NCBI GenBank assembly: GCA_936450465.1
Contig: CAKZFU010000102.1
Span: 114,723-178,722, forward strand
Direction of reading: 5' to 3'
Source: Gibbula magus
Taxonomy: Eukaryota > Mollusca > Gastropoda > Trochida > Trochidae
Length of the DNA: 64,000 nucleotides
This document shows, piece after piece, positions 38,601 through 50,200 of the stretch; the first letter of the stretch is position 1; every line of letters begins with the position of its first letter. The translations under genes and the position numbers were made by a program. The notes beneath the pieces were generated by a model. That model saw only the letters and a program-made list of their open reading frames with translations. It was not told the origin of the DNA and made no database searches.

Positions 38601-39075
38601 GGCCAAAAGGTGACTTTGGCCTAGACAACTTTTGATGGTCTCCTATGGAAGCTCACATGCTGTCGGTCGCATAGACGCATTCACTTTTGGAATCGGTGAC
38701 CGTCTTATCGGCAAACCGTGCCGTTATAGTCATTCCTGTAGGCCCAATTTTGGGCCAAAAGTCACTTTGGCCTAGACAACTTTTGATGGTCTCCTATGGA
38801 AGCTCACATGCTGTCGGTCGCATAGACGCATTCACTTTTGGAATCGGTGAGCGTCTTATCGGCAAACCGTGCCGTTATAGTCATTCCTGTAGGCCCAATT
38901 TTGGGCCAAAAGTCACTTTGGCCTAGACAACTTTTGATGGTCTCCTATGGAAGCTCACATGCTGCCGGTCGCATAGACGCATTTCCTTTTGGAATCGGTG
39001 ACCGTCTTATCGGCAACCCGTGCCGTTATAGTCATGCCCAAAAATGGGCCAAAAGGTGACTTTGGCCTAGACAAC
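35666..39075 (+). repeat. 3,410-bp tandem duplication, copy 1
   Basis: 23 monomers (14 A, 9 B): A2-B 35666; d1 35961; tri 36256; d1 36702 (B with G71, base 36923); tri 36997; tri 37443 (A34 at 37627); tri 37889 (A at B position 39, base 38229); d2 38335; tri 38630 (T at 38984). The next copy begins at the following base, with the same monomer order and three of the same rare markers. Confidence 0.9.
36853..36996 (+). repeat. B monomer with A2-type base at site 71
   Basis: It has G71 (base 36923) in an otherwise normal B. The same variant occurs at 40333 (B 40263-40406) and 50419 (B 50349-50492), always in a d1 unit followed by three trimers. The three are copies by descent through the duplications. 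Confidence 0.88.
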
Positions 39076-42000
39076 TTTTGATGGTCTCCTATGGAAGCTC
39101 ACATGCTGTCGGTCGCATAGACGCATTCACTTTTGGAATCGGTGAGCGTCTTATCGGCAAACCGTGCCGTTATAGTCATTCCTGTAGGCCCAATTTTGGG
39201 CCAAAAGTCACTTTGGCCTAGACAACTTTTGATGGTCTCCTATGGAAGCTCACATGCTGCCGGTCGCATAGACGCATTCCCTTTTGGAATCGGTGACCGT
39301 CTTATCGGCAACCCGTGCCGTTATAGTCATGCCCAAAAATGGGCCAAAAGGTGACTTTGGCCTAGACAACTTTTGATGGTCTCCTATGGAAGCTCACATG
39401 CTGTCGGTCGCATAGACGCATTCACTTTTGGAATCGGTGACCGTCTTATCGGCAAACCGTGCCGTTATAGTCATTCCTGTAGGCCCAATTTTGGGCCAAA
39501 AGTCACTTTGGCCTAGACAACTTTTGATGGTCTCCTATGGAAGCTCACATGCTGCCGGTCGCATAGACGCATTCCCTTTTGGAATCGGTGACCGTCTTAT
39601 CGGCAACCCGTGCCGTTATAGTCATGCCCAAAAATGGGCCAAAAGGTGACTTTGGCCTAGACAACTTTTGATGGTCTCCTATGGAAGCTCACATGCTGTC
39701 GGTCGCATAGACGCATTCACTTTTGGAATCGGTGACCGTCTTATCGGCAAACCGTGCCGTTATAGTCATTCCTGTAGGCCCAATTTTGGGCCAAAAGTCA
39801 CTTTGGCCTAGACAACTTTTGATGGTCTCCTATGGAAGCTCACATGCTGGCGGTCGCATAGACGCATTCACTTTTGGAATCGGTGAGCGTCTTATCGGCA
39901 AACCGTGCCGTTATAGTCATTCCTGTAGGCCCAATTTTGGGCCAAAAGTCACTTTGGCCTAGACAACTTTTGATGGTCTCCTATGGAAGCTCACATGCTG
40001 CCGGTCGCATAGACGCATTCCCTTTTGGAATCGGTGACCGTCTTATCGGCAACCCGTGCCGTTATAGTCATGCCCAAAAATGGGCCAAAAGGTGACTTTG
40101 GCCTAGACAACTTTTGATGGTCTCCTATGGAAGCTCACATGCTGTCGGTCGCATAGACGCATTTATTTTTGGAATCGGTGACCGTCTTATCGGCAAACCG
40201 TGCCGTTATAGTCATTCCTGTAGGCCCAATTTTGGGCCAAAAGTCACTTTGGCCTAGACAACTTTTGATGGTCTCCTATGGAAGCTCACATGCTGCCGGT
40301 CGCATAGACGCATTCCCTTTTGGAATCGGTGAGCGTCTTATCGGCAACCCGTGCCGTTATAGTCATGCCCAAAAATGGGCCAAAAGGTGACTTTGGCCTA
40401 GACAACTTTTGATGGTCTCCTATGGAAGCTCACATGCTGTCGGTCGCATAGACGCATTCACTTTTGGAATCGGTGACCGTCTTATCGGCAAACCGTGCCG
40501 TTATAGTCATTCCTGTAGGCCCAATTTTGGGCCAAAAGTCACTTTGGCCTAGACAACTTTTGATGGTCTCCTATGGAAGCTCACATGCTGTCGGTCGCAT
40601 AGACGCATTCACTTTTGGAATCGGTGAGCGTCTTATCGGCAAACCGTGCCGTTATAGTCATTCCTGTAGGCCCAATTTTGGGCCAAAAGTCACTTTGGCC
40701 TAGACAACTTTTGATGGTCTCCTATGGAAGCTCACATGCTGCCGGTCGCATAGACGCATTCCCTTTTGGAATCGGTGACCGTCTTATCGGCAACCCGTGC
40801 CGTTATAGTCATGCCCAAAAATGGGCCAAAAGGTGACTTTGGCCTAGACAACTTTTGATGGTCTCCTATGGAAGCTCACATGCTGTCGGTCGCATAGACG
40901 CATTCACTTTTGGAATCGGTGACCGTCTTATCGGCAAACCGTGCCGTTATAGTCATTCCTGTAGGCCCAATTTTGGGCCAAAAGTCACTTTGGCCTAGAC
41001 AACTTTTGATGGTCTCCTATGGAAGCTCACATGCTGACGGTCGCATAGACGCATTCACTTTTGGAATCGGTGAGCGTCTTATCGGCAAACCGTGCCGTTA
41101 TAGTCATTCCTGTAGGCCCAATTTTGGGCCAAAAGTCACTTTGGCCTAGACAACTTTTGATGGTCTCCTATGGAAGCTCACATGCTGCCGGTCGCATAGA
41201 CGCATTCCCTTTTGGAATCGGTGACCGTCTTATCGGCAACCCGTGCCGTTATAGTCATGCCCAAAAATGGGCCAAAAGGTGACTTTGGCCTAGACAACTT
41301 TTGATGGTCTCCTATGGAAGCTCACATGCTGTCGGTCGCATAGACGCATTCACTTTTGGAATCGGTGACCGTCTTATCGGCAAACCGTGCCGTTATAGTC
41401 ATTCCTGTAGGCCCAATTTTGGGCCAAAAGTCACTTTGGCCTAGACAACTTTTGATGGTCTCCTATGGAAGCTCACATGCTGTCGGTCGCATAGACGCAT
41501 TCACTTTTGGAATCGGTGAGCGTCTTATCGGCAAACCGTGCCGTTATAGTCATTCCTGTAGGCCCAATTTTGGGCCAAAAGTCACTTTGGCCTAGACAAC
41601 TTTTGATGGTCTCCTATGGAAGCTCACATGCTGCCGGTAGCATAGACGCATTCCCTTTTGGAATCGGTGACCGTCTTATCGGCAACCCGTGCCGTTATAG
41701 TCATGCCCAAAAATGGGCCAAAAGGTGACTTTGGCCTAGACAACTTTTGATGGTCTCCTATGGAAGCTCACATGCTGTCGGTCGCATAGACGCATTCACT
41801 TTTGGAATCGGTGAGCGTCTTATCGGCAAACCGTGCCGTTATAGTCATTCCTGTAGGCCCAATTTTGGGCCAAAAGTCACTTTGGCCTAGACAACTTTTG
41901 ATGGTCTCCTATGGAAGCTCACATGCTGCCGGTCGCATAGACGCATTCCCTTTTGGAATCGGTGACCGTCTTATCGGCAACCCGTGCCGTTATAGTCATG

Positions 42001-42485
42001 CCCAAAAATGGGCCAAAAGGTGACTTTGGCCTAGACAACTTTTGATGGTCTCCTATGGAAGCTCACATGCTGTCGGTCGCATAGACGCATTCACTTTTGG
42101 AATCGGTGACCGTCTTATCGGCAAACCGTGCCGTTATAGTCATTCCTGTAGGCCCAATTTTGGGCCAAAAGTCACTTTGGCCTAGACAACTTTTGATGGT
42201 CTCCTATGGAAGCTCACATGCTGTCGGTCGCATAGACGCATTCACTTTTGGAATCGGTGAGCGTCTTATCGGCAAACCGTGCCGTTATAGTCATTCCTGT
42301 AGGCCCAATTTTGGGCCAAAAGTCACTTTGGCCTAGACAACTTTTGATGGTCTCCTATGGAAGCTCACATGCTGCCGGTCGCATAGACGCATTCCCTTTT
42401 GGAATCGGTGACCGTCTTATCGGCCACCCGTGCCGTTATAGTCATGCCCAAAAATGGGCCAAAAGGTGACTTTGGCCTAGACAAC
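39076..42485 (+). repeat. 3,410-bp tandem duplication, copy 2
   Basis: Same 23-monomer order as the preceding copy: A2-B 39076; d1 39371; tri 39666; d1 40112 (G71 in B, base 40333); tri 40407; tri 40853 (A34 at 41037); tri 41299 (marker A at 41639); d2 41745; tri 42040. Differences are G34 at 39850, and in the last trimer C for A in GGCCACCC (near 42425) instead of the T at B position 53. The last trimer of copy 2 resembles the 44270-53614 copy more than it resembles copy 1. Confidence 0.9.
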
Positions 42486-43226
42486 TTTTGATGGTCTCCT
42501 ATGGAAGCTCACATGCTGTCGGTCGCATAGACGCATTCACTTTTGGAATCGGTGACCGTCTTATCGGCAAACCGTGCCGTTATAGTCATTCCTGTAGGCC
42601 CAATTTTGGGCCAAAAGTCACTTTGGCCTAGACAACTTTTGATGGTCTCCTATGGAAGCTCACATGCTGACGGTCGCATAGACGCATTCACTTTTGGAAT
42701 CGGTGAGCGTCTTATCGGCAAACCGTGCCGTTATAGTCATTCCTGTAGGCCCAATTTTGGGCCAAAAGTCACTTTGGCCTAGACAACTTTTGATGGTCTC
42801 CTATGGAAGCTCACATGCTGCCGGTCGCATAGACGCATTCCCTTTTGGAATCGGTGACCGTCTTATCGGCAACCCGTGCCGTTATAGTCATGCCCAAAAA
42901 TGGGCCAAAAGGTGACTTTGGCCTAGACAACTTTTGATGGTCTCCTATGGAAGCTCACATGCTGTCGGTCGCATAGACGCATTCACTTTTGGAATCGGTG
43001 AGCGTCTTATCGGCAAACCGTGCCGTTATAGTCATTCCTGTAGGCCCAATTTTGGGCCAAAAGTCACTTTGGCCTAGACAACTTTTGATGGTCTCCTATG
43101 GAAGCTCACATGCTGCCGGTCGCATAGACGCATTCCCTTTTGGAATCGGTGACCGTCTTATCGGCAACCCGTGCCGTTATAATCATGCCCAAAAATGGGC
43201 CAAAAGGTGACTTTGGCCTAGACAAC

Positions 43227-43823
43227 TTTTGATGGTCTCCTATGGAAGCTCACATGCTGTCGGTCGCATAGACGCATTCACTTTTGGAATCGGTGACCGT
43301 CTTATCGGCAAACCGTGCCGTTATAGTCATTCCTGTAGGCCCAATTTTGGGCCAAAAGTCACTTTGGCCTAGACAACTTTTGATGGTCTCCTATGGAAGC
43401 TCACATGCTGACGGTCGCATAGACGCATTCACTTTTGGAATCGGTGACCGTCTTATCGGCAAACCGTGCCGTTATAGTCATTCCTGTAGGCCCAATTTTG
43501 GGCCAAAAGTCACTTTGGCCTAGACAACTTTTGATGGTCTCCTATGGAAGCTCACATGCTGTCGGTCGCATAGACGCATTCACTTTTGGAATCGGTGAGC
43601 GTCTTATCGGCAAACCGTGCCGTTATAGTCATTCCTGTAGGCCCAATTTTGGGCCAAAAGTCACTTTGGCCTAGACAACTTTTGATGGTCTCCTATGGAA
43701 GCTCACATGCTGCCGGTCGCATAGACGCATTCCCTTTTGGAATCGGTGACCGTCTTATCGGCAACCCGTGCCGTTATAGTCATGCCCAAAAATGGGCCAA
43801 AAGGTGACTTTGGCCTAGACAAC
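43227..43823 (+). repeat. Tetramer A1-A1-A2-B (597 bp)
   Basis: Three A copies before B. The second A1 has A34 (base 43411). It sits at the right edge of the large duplication, where its counterpart at 53313 is an ordinary trimer, so the extra A1 is a local difference between the two copies. Confidence 0.92.
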
Positions 43824-44269
43824 TTTTGATGGTCTCCTATGGAAGCTCACATGCTGTCGGTCGCATAGACGCATTCACTTTTGGAATCGGTGACCGTCTT
43901 ATCGGCAAACCGTGCCGTTATAGTCATTCCTGTAGGCCCAATTTTGGGCCAAAAGTCACTTTGGCCTAGACAACTTTTGATGGTCTCCTATGGAAGCTCA
44001 CATGCTGTCGGTCGCATAGACGCATTCACTTTTGGAATCGGTGAGCGTCTTATCGGCAAACCGTGCCGTTATAGTCATTCCTGTAGGCCCAATTTTGGGC
44101 CAAAAGTCACTTTGGCCTAGACAACTTTTGATGGTCTCCTATGGAAGCTCACATGCTGCCGGTCGCATAGACGCATTCCCTTTTGGAATCGGTGACCGTC
44201 TTATCGGCAACCCGTGCCGTTATAGTCATGCCCAAAAATGGGCCAAAAGGTGACTTTGGCCTAGACAAC

Positions 44270-47200
44270 TTTTGATGGTCTCCTATGGAAGCTCACATGC
44301 TGTCGGTCGCATAGACGCATTCACTTTTGGAATCGGTGACCGTCTTATCGGCAAACCGTGCCGTTATAGTCATTCCTGTAGGCCCAATTTTGGGCCAAAA
44401 GTCACTTTGGCCTAGACAACTTTTGATGGTCTCCTATGGAAGCTCACATGCTGCCGGTCGCATAGACGCATTCCCTTTTGGAATCGGTGACCGTCTTATC
44501 GGCAACCCGTGCCGTTATAGTCATGCCCAAAAATGGGCCAAAAGGTGACTTTGGCCTAGACAACTTTTGATGGTCTCCTATGGAAGCTCACATGCTGTCG
44601 GTCGCATAGACGCATTCACTTTTGGAATCGGTGACCGTCTTATCGGCAAACCGTGCCGTTATAGTCATTCCTGTAGGCCCAATTTTGGGCCAAAAGTCAC
44701 TTTGGCCTAGACAACTTTTGATGGTCTCCTATGGAAGCTCACATGCTGTCGGTCGCATAGACGCATTCACTTTTGGAATCGGTGAGCGTCTTATCGGCAA
44801 ACCGTGCCGTTATAGTCATTCCTGTAGGCCCAATTTTGGGCCAAAAGTCACTTTGGCCTAGACAACTTTTGATGGTCTCCTATGGAAGCTCACATGCTGC
44901 CGGTCGCATAGACGCATTCCCTTTTGGAATCGGTGACCGTCTTATCGGCAACCCGTGCCGTTATAGTCATGCCCAAAAATGGGCCAAAAGGTGACTTTGG
45001 CCTAGACAACTTTTGATGGTCTCCTATGGAAGCTCACATGCTGTCGGTCGCATAGACGCATTCACTTTTGGAATCGGTGACCGTCTTATCGGCAAACCGT
45101 GCCGTTATAGTCATTCCTGTAGGCCCAATTTTGGGCCAAAAGTCACTTTGGCCTAGACAACTTTTGATGGTCTCCTATGGAAGCTCACATGCTGCCGGTC
45201 GCATAGACGCATTCCCTTTTGGAATCGGTGACCGTCTTATCGGCAACCCGTGCCGTTATAGTCATGCCCAAAAATGGGCCAAAAGGTGACTTTGGCCTAG
45301 ACAACTTTTGATGGTCTCCTATGGAAGCTCACATGCTGTCGGTCGCATAGACGCATTCACTTTTGGAATCGGTGACCGTCTTATCGGCAAACCGTGCCGT
45401 TATAGTCATTCCTGTAGGCCCAATTTTGGGCCAAAAGTCACTTTGGCCTAGACAACTTTTGATGGTCTCCTATGGAAGCTCACATGCTGTCGGTCGCATA
45501 GACGCATTCACTTTTGGAATCGGTGAGCGTCTTATCGGCAAACCGTGCCGTTATAGTCATTCCTGTAGGCCCAATTTTGGGCCAAAAGTCACTTTGGCCT
45601 AGACAACTTTTGATGGTCTCCTATGGAAGCTCACATGCTGCCGGTCGCATAGACGCATTCCCTTTTGGAATCGGTGACCGTCTTATCGGCAACCCGTGCC
45701 GTTATAGTCATGCCCAAAAATGGGCCAAAAGGTGACTTTGGCCTAGACAACTTTTGATGGTCTCCTATGGAAGCTCACATGCTGTCGGTCGCATAGACGC
45801 ATTCACTTTTGGAATCGGTGACCGTCTTATCGGCAAACCGTGCCGTTATAGTCATTCCTGTAGGCCCAATTTTGGGCCAAAAGTCACTTTGGCCTAGACA
45901 ACTTTTGATGGTCTCCTATGGAAGCTCACATGCTGCCGGTCGCATAGACGCATTCCCTTTTGGAATCGGTGACCGTCTTATCGGCAACCCGTGCCGTTAT
46001 AGTCATGCCCAAAAATGGGCCAAAAGGTGACTTTGGCCTAGACAACTTTTGATGGTCTCCTATGGAAGCTCACATGCTGTCGGTCGCATAGACGCATTCA
46101 CTTTTGGAATCGGTGACCGTCTTATCGGCAAACCGTGCCGTTATAGTCATTCCTGTAGGCCCAATTTTGGGCCAAAAGTCACTTTGGCCTAGACAACTTT
46201 TGATGGTCTCCTATGGAAGCTCACATGCTGCCGGTCGCATAGACGCATTCCCTTTTGGAATCGGTGACCGTCTTATCGGCAACCTGTGCCGTTATAGTCA
46301 TGCCCAAAAATGGGCCAAAAGGTGACTTTGGCCTAGACAACTTTTGATGGTCTCCTATGGAAGCTCACATGCTGTCGGTCGCATAGACGCATTCACTTTT
46401 GGAATCGGTGACCGTCTTATCGGCAAACCGTGCCGTTATAGTCATTCCTGTAGGCCCAATTTTGGGCCAAAAGTCACTTTGGCCTAGACAACTTTTGATG
46501 GTCTCCTATGGAAGCTCACATGCTGTCGGTCGCATAGACGCATTCACTTTTGGAATCGGTGAGCGTCTTATCGGCAAACCGTGCCGTTATAGTCATTCCT
46601 GTAGGCCCAATTTTGGGCCAAAAGTCACTTTGGCCTAGACAACTTTTGATGGTCTCCTATGGAAGCTCACATGCTGCCGGTCGCATAGACGCATTCCCTT
46701 TTGGAATCGGTGACCGTCTTATCGGCAACCCGTGCCGTTATAATCATCCCCAAAAATGGGCCAAAAGGTGACTTTGGCCTAGACAACTTTTGATGGTCTC
46801 CTATGGAAGCTCACATGCTGTCGGTCGCATAGATGCATTCACTTTTGGAATCGGTGACCGTCTTATCGGCAAACCGTGCCGTTATAGTCATTCCTGTAGG
46901 CCCAATTTTGGGCCAAAAGTCACTTTGGCCTAGACAACTTTTGATGGTCTCCTATGGAAGCTCACATGCTGCCGGTCGCATAGACGCATTCCCTTTTGGA
47001 ATCGGTGACCGTCTTATCGGCAACCCGTGCCGTTATAGTCATGCCCAAAAATGGGCCAAAAGGTGACTTTGGCCTAGACAACTTTTGATGGTCTCCTATG
47101 GAAGCTCACATGCTGTCGGTCGCATAGACGCATTCACTTTTGGAATCGGTGACCGTCTTATCGGCAAACCGTGCCGTTATAGTCATTCCTGTAGGCCCAA

Positions 47201-50200
47201 TTTTGGGCCAAAAGTCACTTTGGCCTAGACAACTTTTGATGGTCTCCTATGGAAGCTCACATGCTGTCGGTCGCATAGACGCATTCACTTTTGGAATCGG
47301 TGAGCGTCTTATCGGCAAACCGTGCCGTTATAGTCATTCCTGTAGGCCCAATTTTGGGCCAAAAGTCACTTTGGCCTAGACAACTTTTGATGGTCTCCTA
47401 TGGAAGCTCACATGCTGCCGGTCGCATAGACGCATTCCCTTTTGGAATCGGTGACCGTCTTATCGGCAACCCGTGCCGTTATAATCATGCCCAAAAATGG
47501 GCCAAAAGGTGACTTTGGCCTAGACAACTTTTGATGGTCTCCTATGGAAGCTCACATGCTGTCGGTCGCATAGACGCATTCACTTTTGGAATCGGTGACC
47601 GTCTTATCGGCAAACCGTGCCGTTATAGTCATTCCTGTAGGCCCAATTTTGGGCCAAAAGTCACTTTGGCCTAGACAACTTTTGATGGTCTCCTATGGAA
47701 GCTCACATGCTGCCGGTCGCATAGACGCATTCCCTTTTGGAATCGGTGACCGTCTTATCGGCAACCCGTGCCGTTATAGTCATGCCCAAAAATGGGCCAA
47801 AAGGTGACTTTGGCCTAGACAACTTTTGATGGTCTCCTATGGAAGCTCACATGCTGTCGGTCGCATAGACGCATTCACTTTTGGAATCGGTGACCGTCTT
47901 ATCGGCAAACCGTGCCGTTATAGTCATTCCTGTAGGCCCAATTTTGCTCCAAAAGTCACTTTGGCCTAGACAACTTTTGATGGTCTCCTATGGAAGCTCA
48001 CATGCTGTCGGTCGCATAGACGCATTCACTTTTGGAATCGGTGACCGTCTTATCGGCAAACCGTGCCGTTATAGTCATTCCTGTAGGCCCAATTTTGGGC
48101 CAAAAGTCACTTTGGCCTAGACAACTTTTGATGGTCTCCTATGGAAGCTCACATGCTGCCGGTCGCATAGACGCATTCCCTTTTGGAATCGGTGACCGTC
48201 TTATCGGCAACCCGTGCCGTTATAGTCATGCCCAAAAATGGGCCAAAAGGTGACTTTGGCCTAGACAACTTTTGATGGTCTCCTATGGAAGCTCACATGC
48301 TGTCGGTCGCATAGACGCATTCACTTTTGGAATCGGTGACCGTCTTATCGGCAAACCGTGCCGTTATAGTCATTCCTGTAGGCCCAATTTTGGGCCAAAA
48401 GTCACTTTGGCCTAGACAACTTTTGATGGTCTCCTATGGAAGCTCACATGCTGTCGGTCGCATAGACGCATTCACTTTTGGAATCGGTGAGCGTCTTATC
48501 GGCAAACCGTGCCGTTATAGTCATTCCTGTAGGCCCAATTTTGGGCCAAAAGTCACTTTGGCCTAGACAACTTTTGATGGTCTCCTATGGAAGCTCACAT
48601 GCTGCCGGTCGCATAGACGCATTTCCTTTTGGAATCGGTGACCGTCTTATCGGCAACCCGTGCCGTTATAGTCATGCCCAAAAATGGGCCAAAAGGTGAC
48701 TTTGGCCTAGACAACTTTTGATGGTCTCCTATGGAAGCTCACATGCTGTCGGTCGCATAGACGCATTCACTTTTGGAATCGGTGAGCGTCTTATCGGCAA
48801 ACCGTGCCGTTATAGTCATTCCTGTAGGCCCAATTTTGGGCCAAAAGTCACTTTGGCCTAGACAACTTTTGATGGTCTCCTATGGAAGCTCACATGCTGC
48901 CGGTCGCATAGACGCATTCCCTTTTGGAATCGGTGACCGTCTTATCGGCAACCCGTGCCGTTATAGTCATGCCCAAAAATGGGCCAAAAGGTGACTTTGG
49001 CCTAGACAACTATTGATGGTCTCCTATGGAAGCTCACATGCTGTCGGTCGCATAGACGCATTCACTTTTGGAATCGGTGACCGTCTTATCGGCAAACCGT
49101 GCCGTTATAGTCATTCCTGTAGGCCCAATTTTGGGCCAAAAGTCACTTTGGCCTAGACAACTTTTGATGGTCTCCTATGGAAGCTCACATGCTGACGGTC
49201 GCATAGACGCATTCACTTTTGGAATCGGTGAGCGTCTTATCGGCAAACCGTGCCGTTATAGTCATTCCTGTAGGCCCAATTTTGGGCCAAAAGTCACTTT
49301 GGCCTAGACAACTTTTGATGGTCTCCTATGGAAGCTCACATGCTGCCGGTCGCATAGACGCATTCCCTTTTGGAATCGGTGACCGTCTTATCGGCAACCC
49401 GTGCCGTTATAGTCATGCCCAAAAATGGGCCAAAAGGTGACTTTGGCCTAGACAACTTTTGATGGTCTCCTATGGAAGCTCACATGCTGTCGGTCGCATA
49501 GACGCATTCACTTTTGGAATCGGTGACCGTCTTATCGGCAAACCGTGCCGTTATAGTCATTCCTGTAGGCCCAATTTTGGGCCAAAAGTCACTTTGGCCT
49601 AGACAACTTTTGATGGTCTCCTATGGAAGCTCACATGCTGCCGGTCGCATAGACGCATTCCCTTTTGGAATCGGTGACCGTCTTATCGGCAACCCGTGCC
49701 GTTATAGTCATGCCCAAAAATGGGCCAAAAGGTGACTTTGGCCTAGACAACTTTTGATGGTCTCCTATGGAAGCTCACATGCTGTCGGTCGCATAGACGC
49801 ATTCACTTTTGGAATCGGTGACCGTCTTATCGGCAAACCGTGCCGTTATAGTCATTCCTGTAGGCCCAATTTTGGGCCAAAAGTCACTTTGGCCTAGACA
49901 ACTTTTGATGGTCTCCTATGGAAGCTCACATGCTGTCGGTCGCATAGACGCATTCACTTTTGGAATCGGTGAGCGTCTTATCGGCAAACCGTGCCGTTAT
50001 AGTCATTCCTGTAGGCCCAATTTTGGGCCAAAAGTCACTTTGGCCTAGACAACTTTTGATGGTCTCCTATGGAAGCTCACATGCTGCCGGTCGCATAGAC
50101 GCATTCCCTTTTGGAATCGGTGACCGTCTTATCGGCAACCCGTGCCGTTATAGTCATGCCCAAAAATGGGCCAAAAGGTGACTTTGGCCTAGACAACTTT

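Larger units (their letters stand above)
30774..43528 (+). repeat. Large intra-array duplication, copy 1 (approximate ends)
   Basis: From 30774 to about 39075 this matches 44270-52571 at an offset of 13,496. From 39076 to about 43528 it matches 49162-53614 at an offset of 10,086. The difference between offsets, 3,410, is exactly the internal tandem duplication present only in this copy. Shared private bases include 32789/46285, 33338/46834, 33247/46743, 33988/47484, 34451/47947 and 35128/48624. The ends are estimated from where the monomer order stops matching. Confidence 0.88.
30479..44269 (+). repeat. Array segment 6: unit order
   Basis: Units: d1 30479; A1-hybrid 30774; tri 31069; d1 31515; tri 31810; d1 32256; d1 32551; tri 32846; d1 33292; tri 33587; d1 34033; A1-A1-B 34328; tri 34774; d2 35220; tri 35515; d1 35961; tri 36256; d1 36702; tri 36997, 37443, 37889; d2 38335; tri 38630; d2 39076; d1 39371; tri 39666; d1 40112; tri 40407, 40853, 41299; d2 41745; tri 42040; tri 42486; d2 42932; tetramer A1-A1-A2-B 43227; tri 43824. 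The A1 at 40112 has two C to T changes at 40164 and 40166. Confidence 0.92.
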
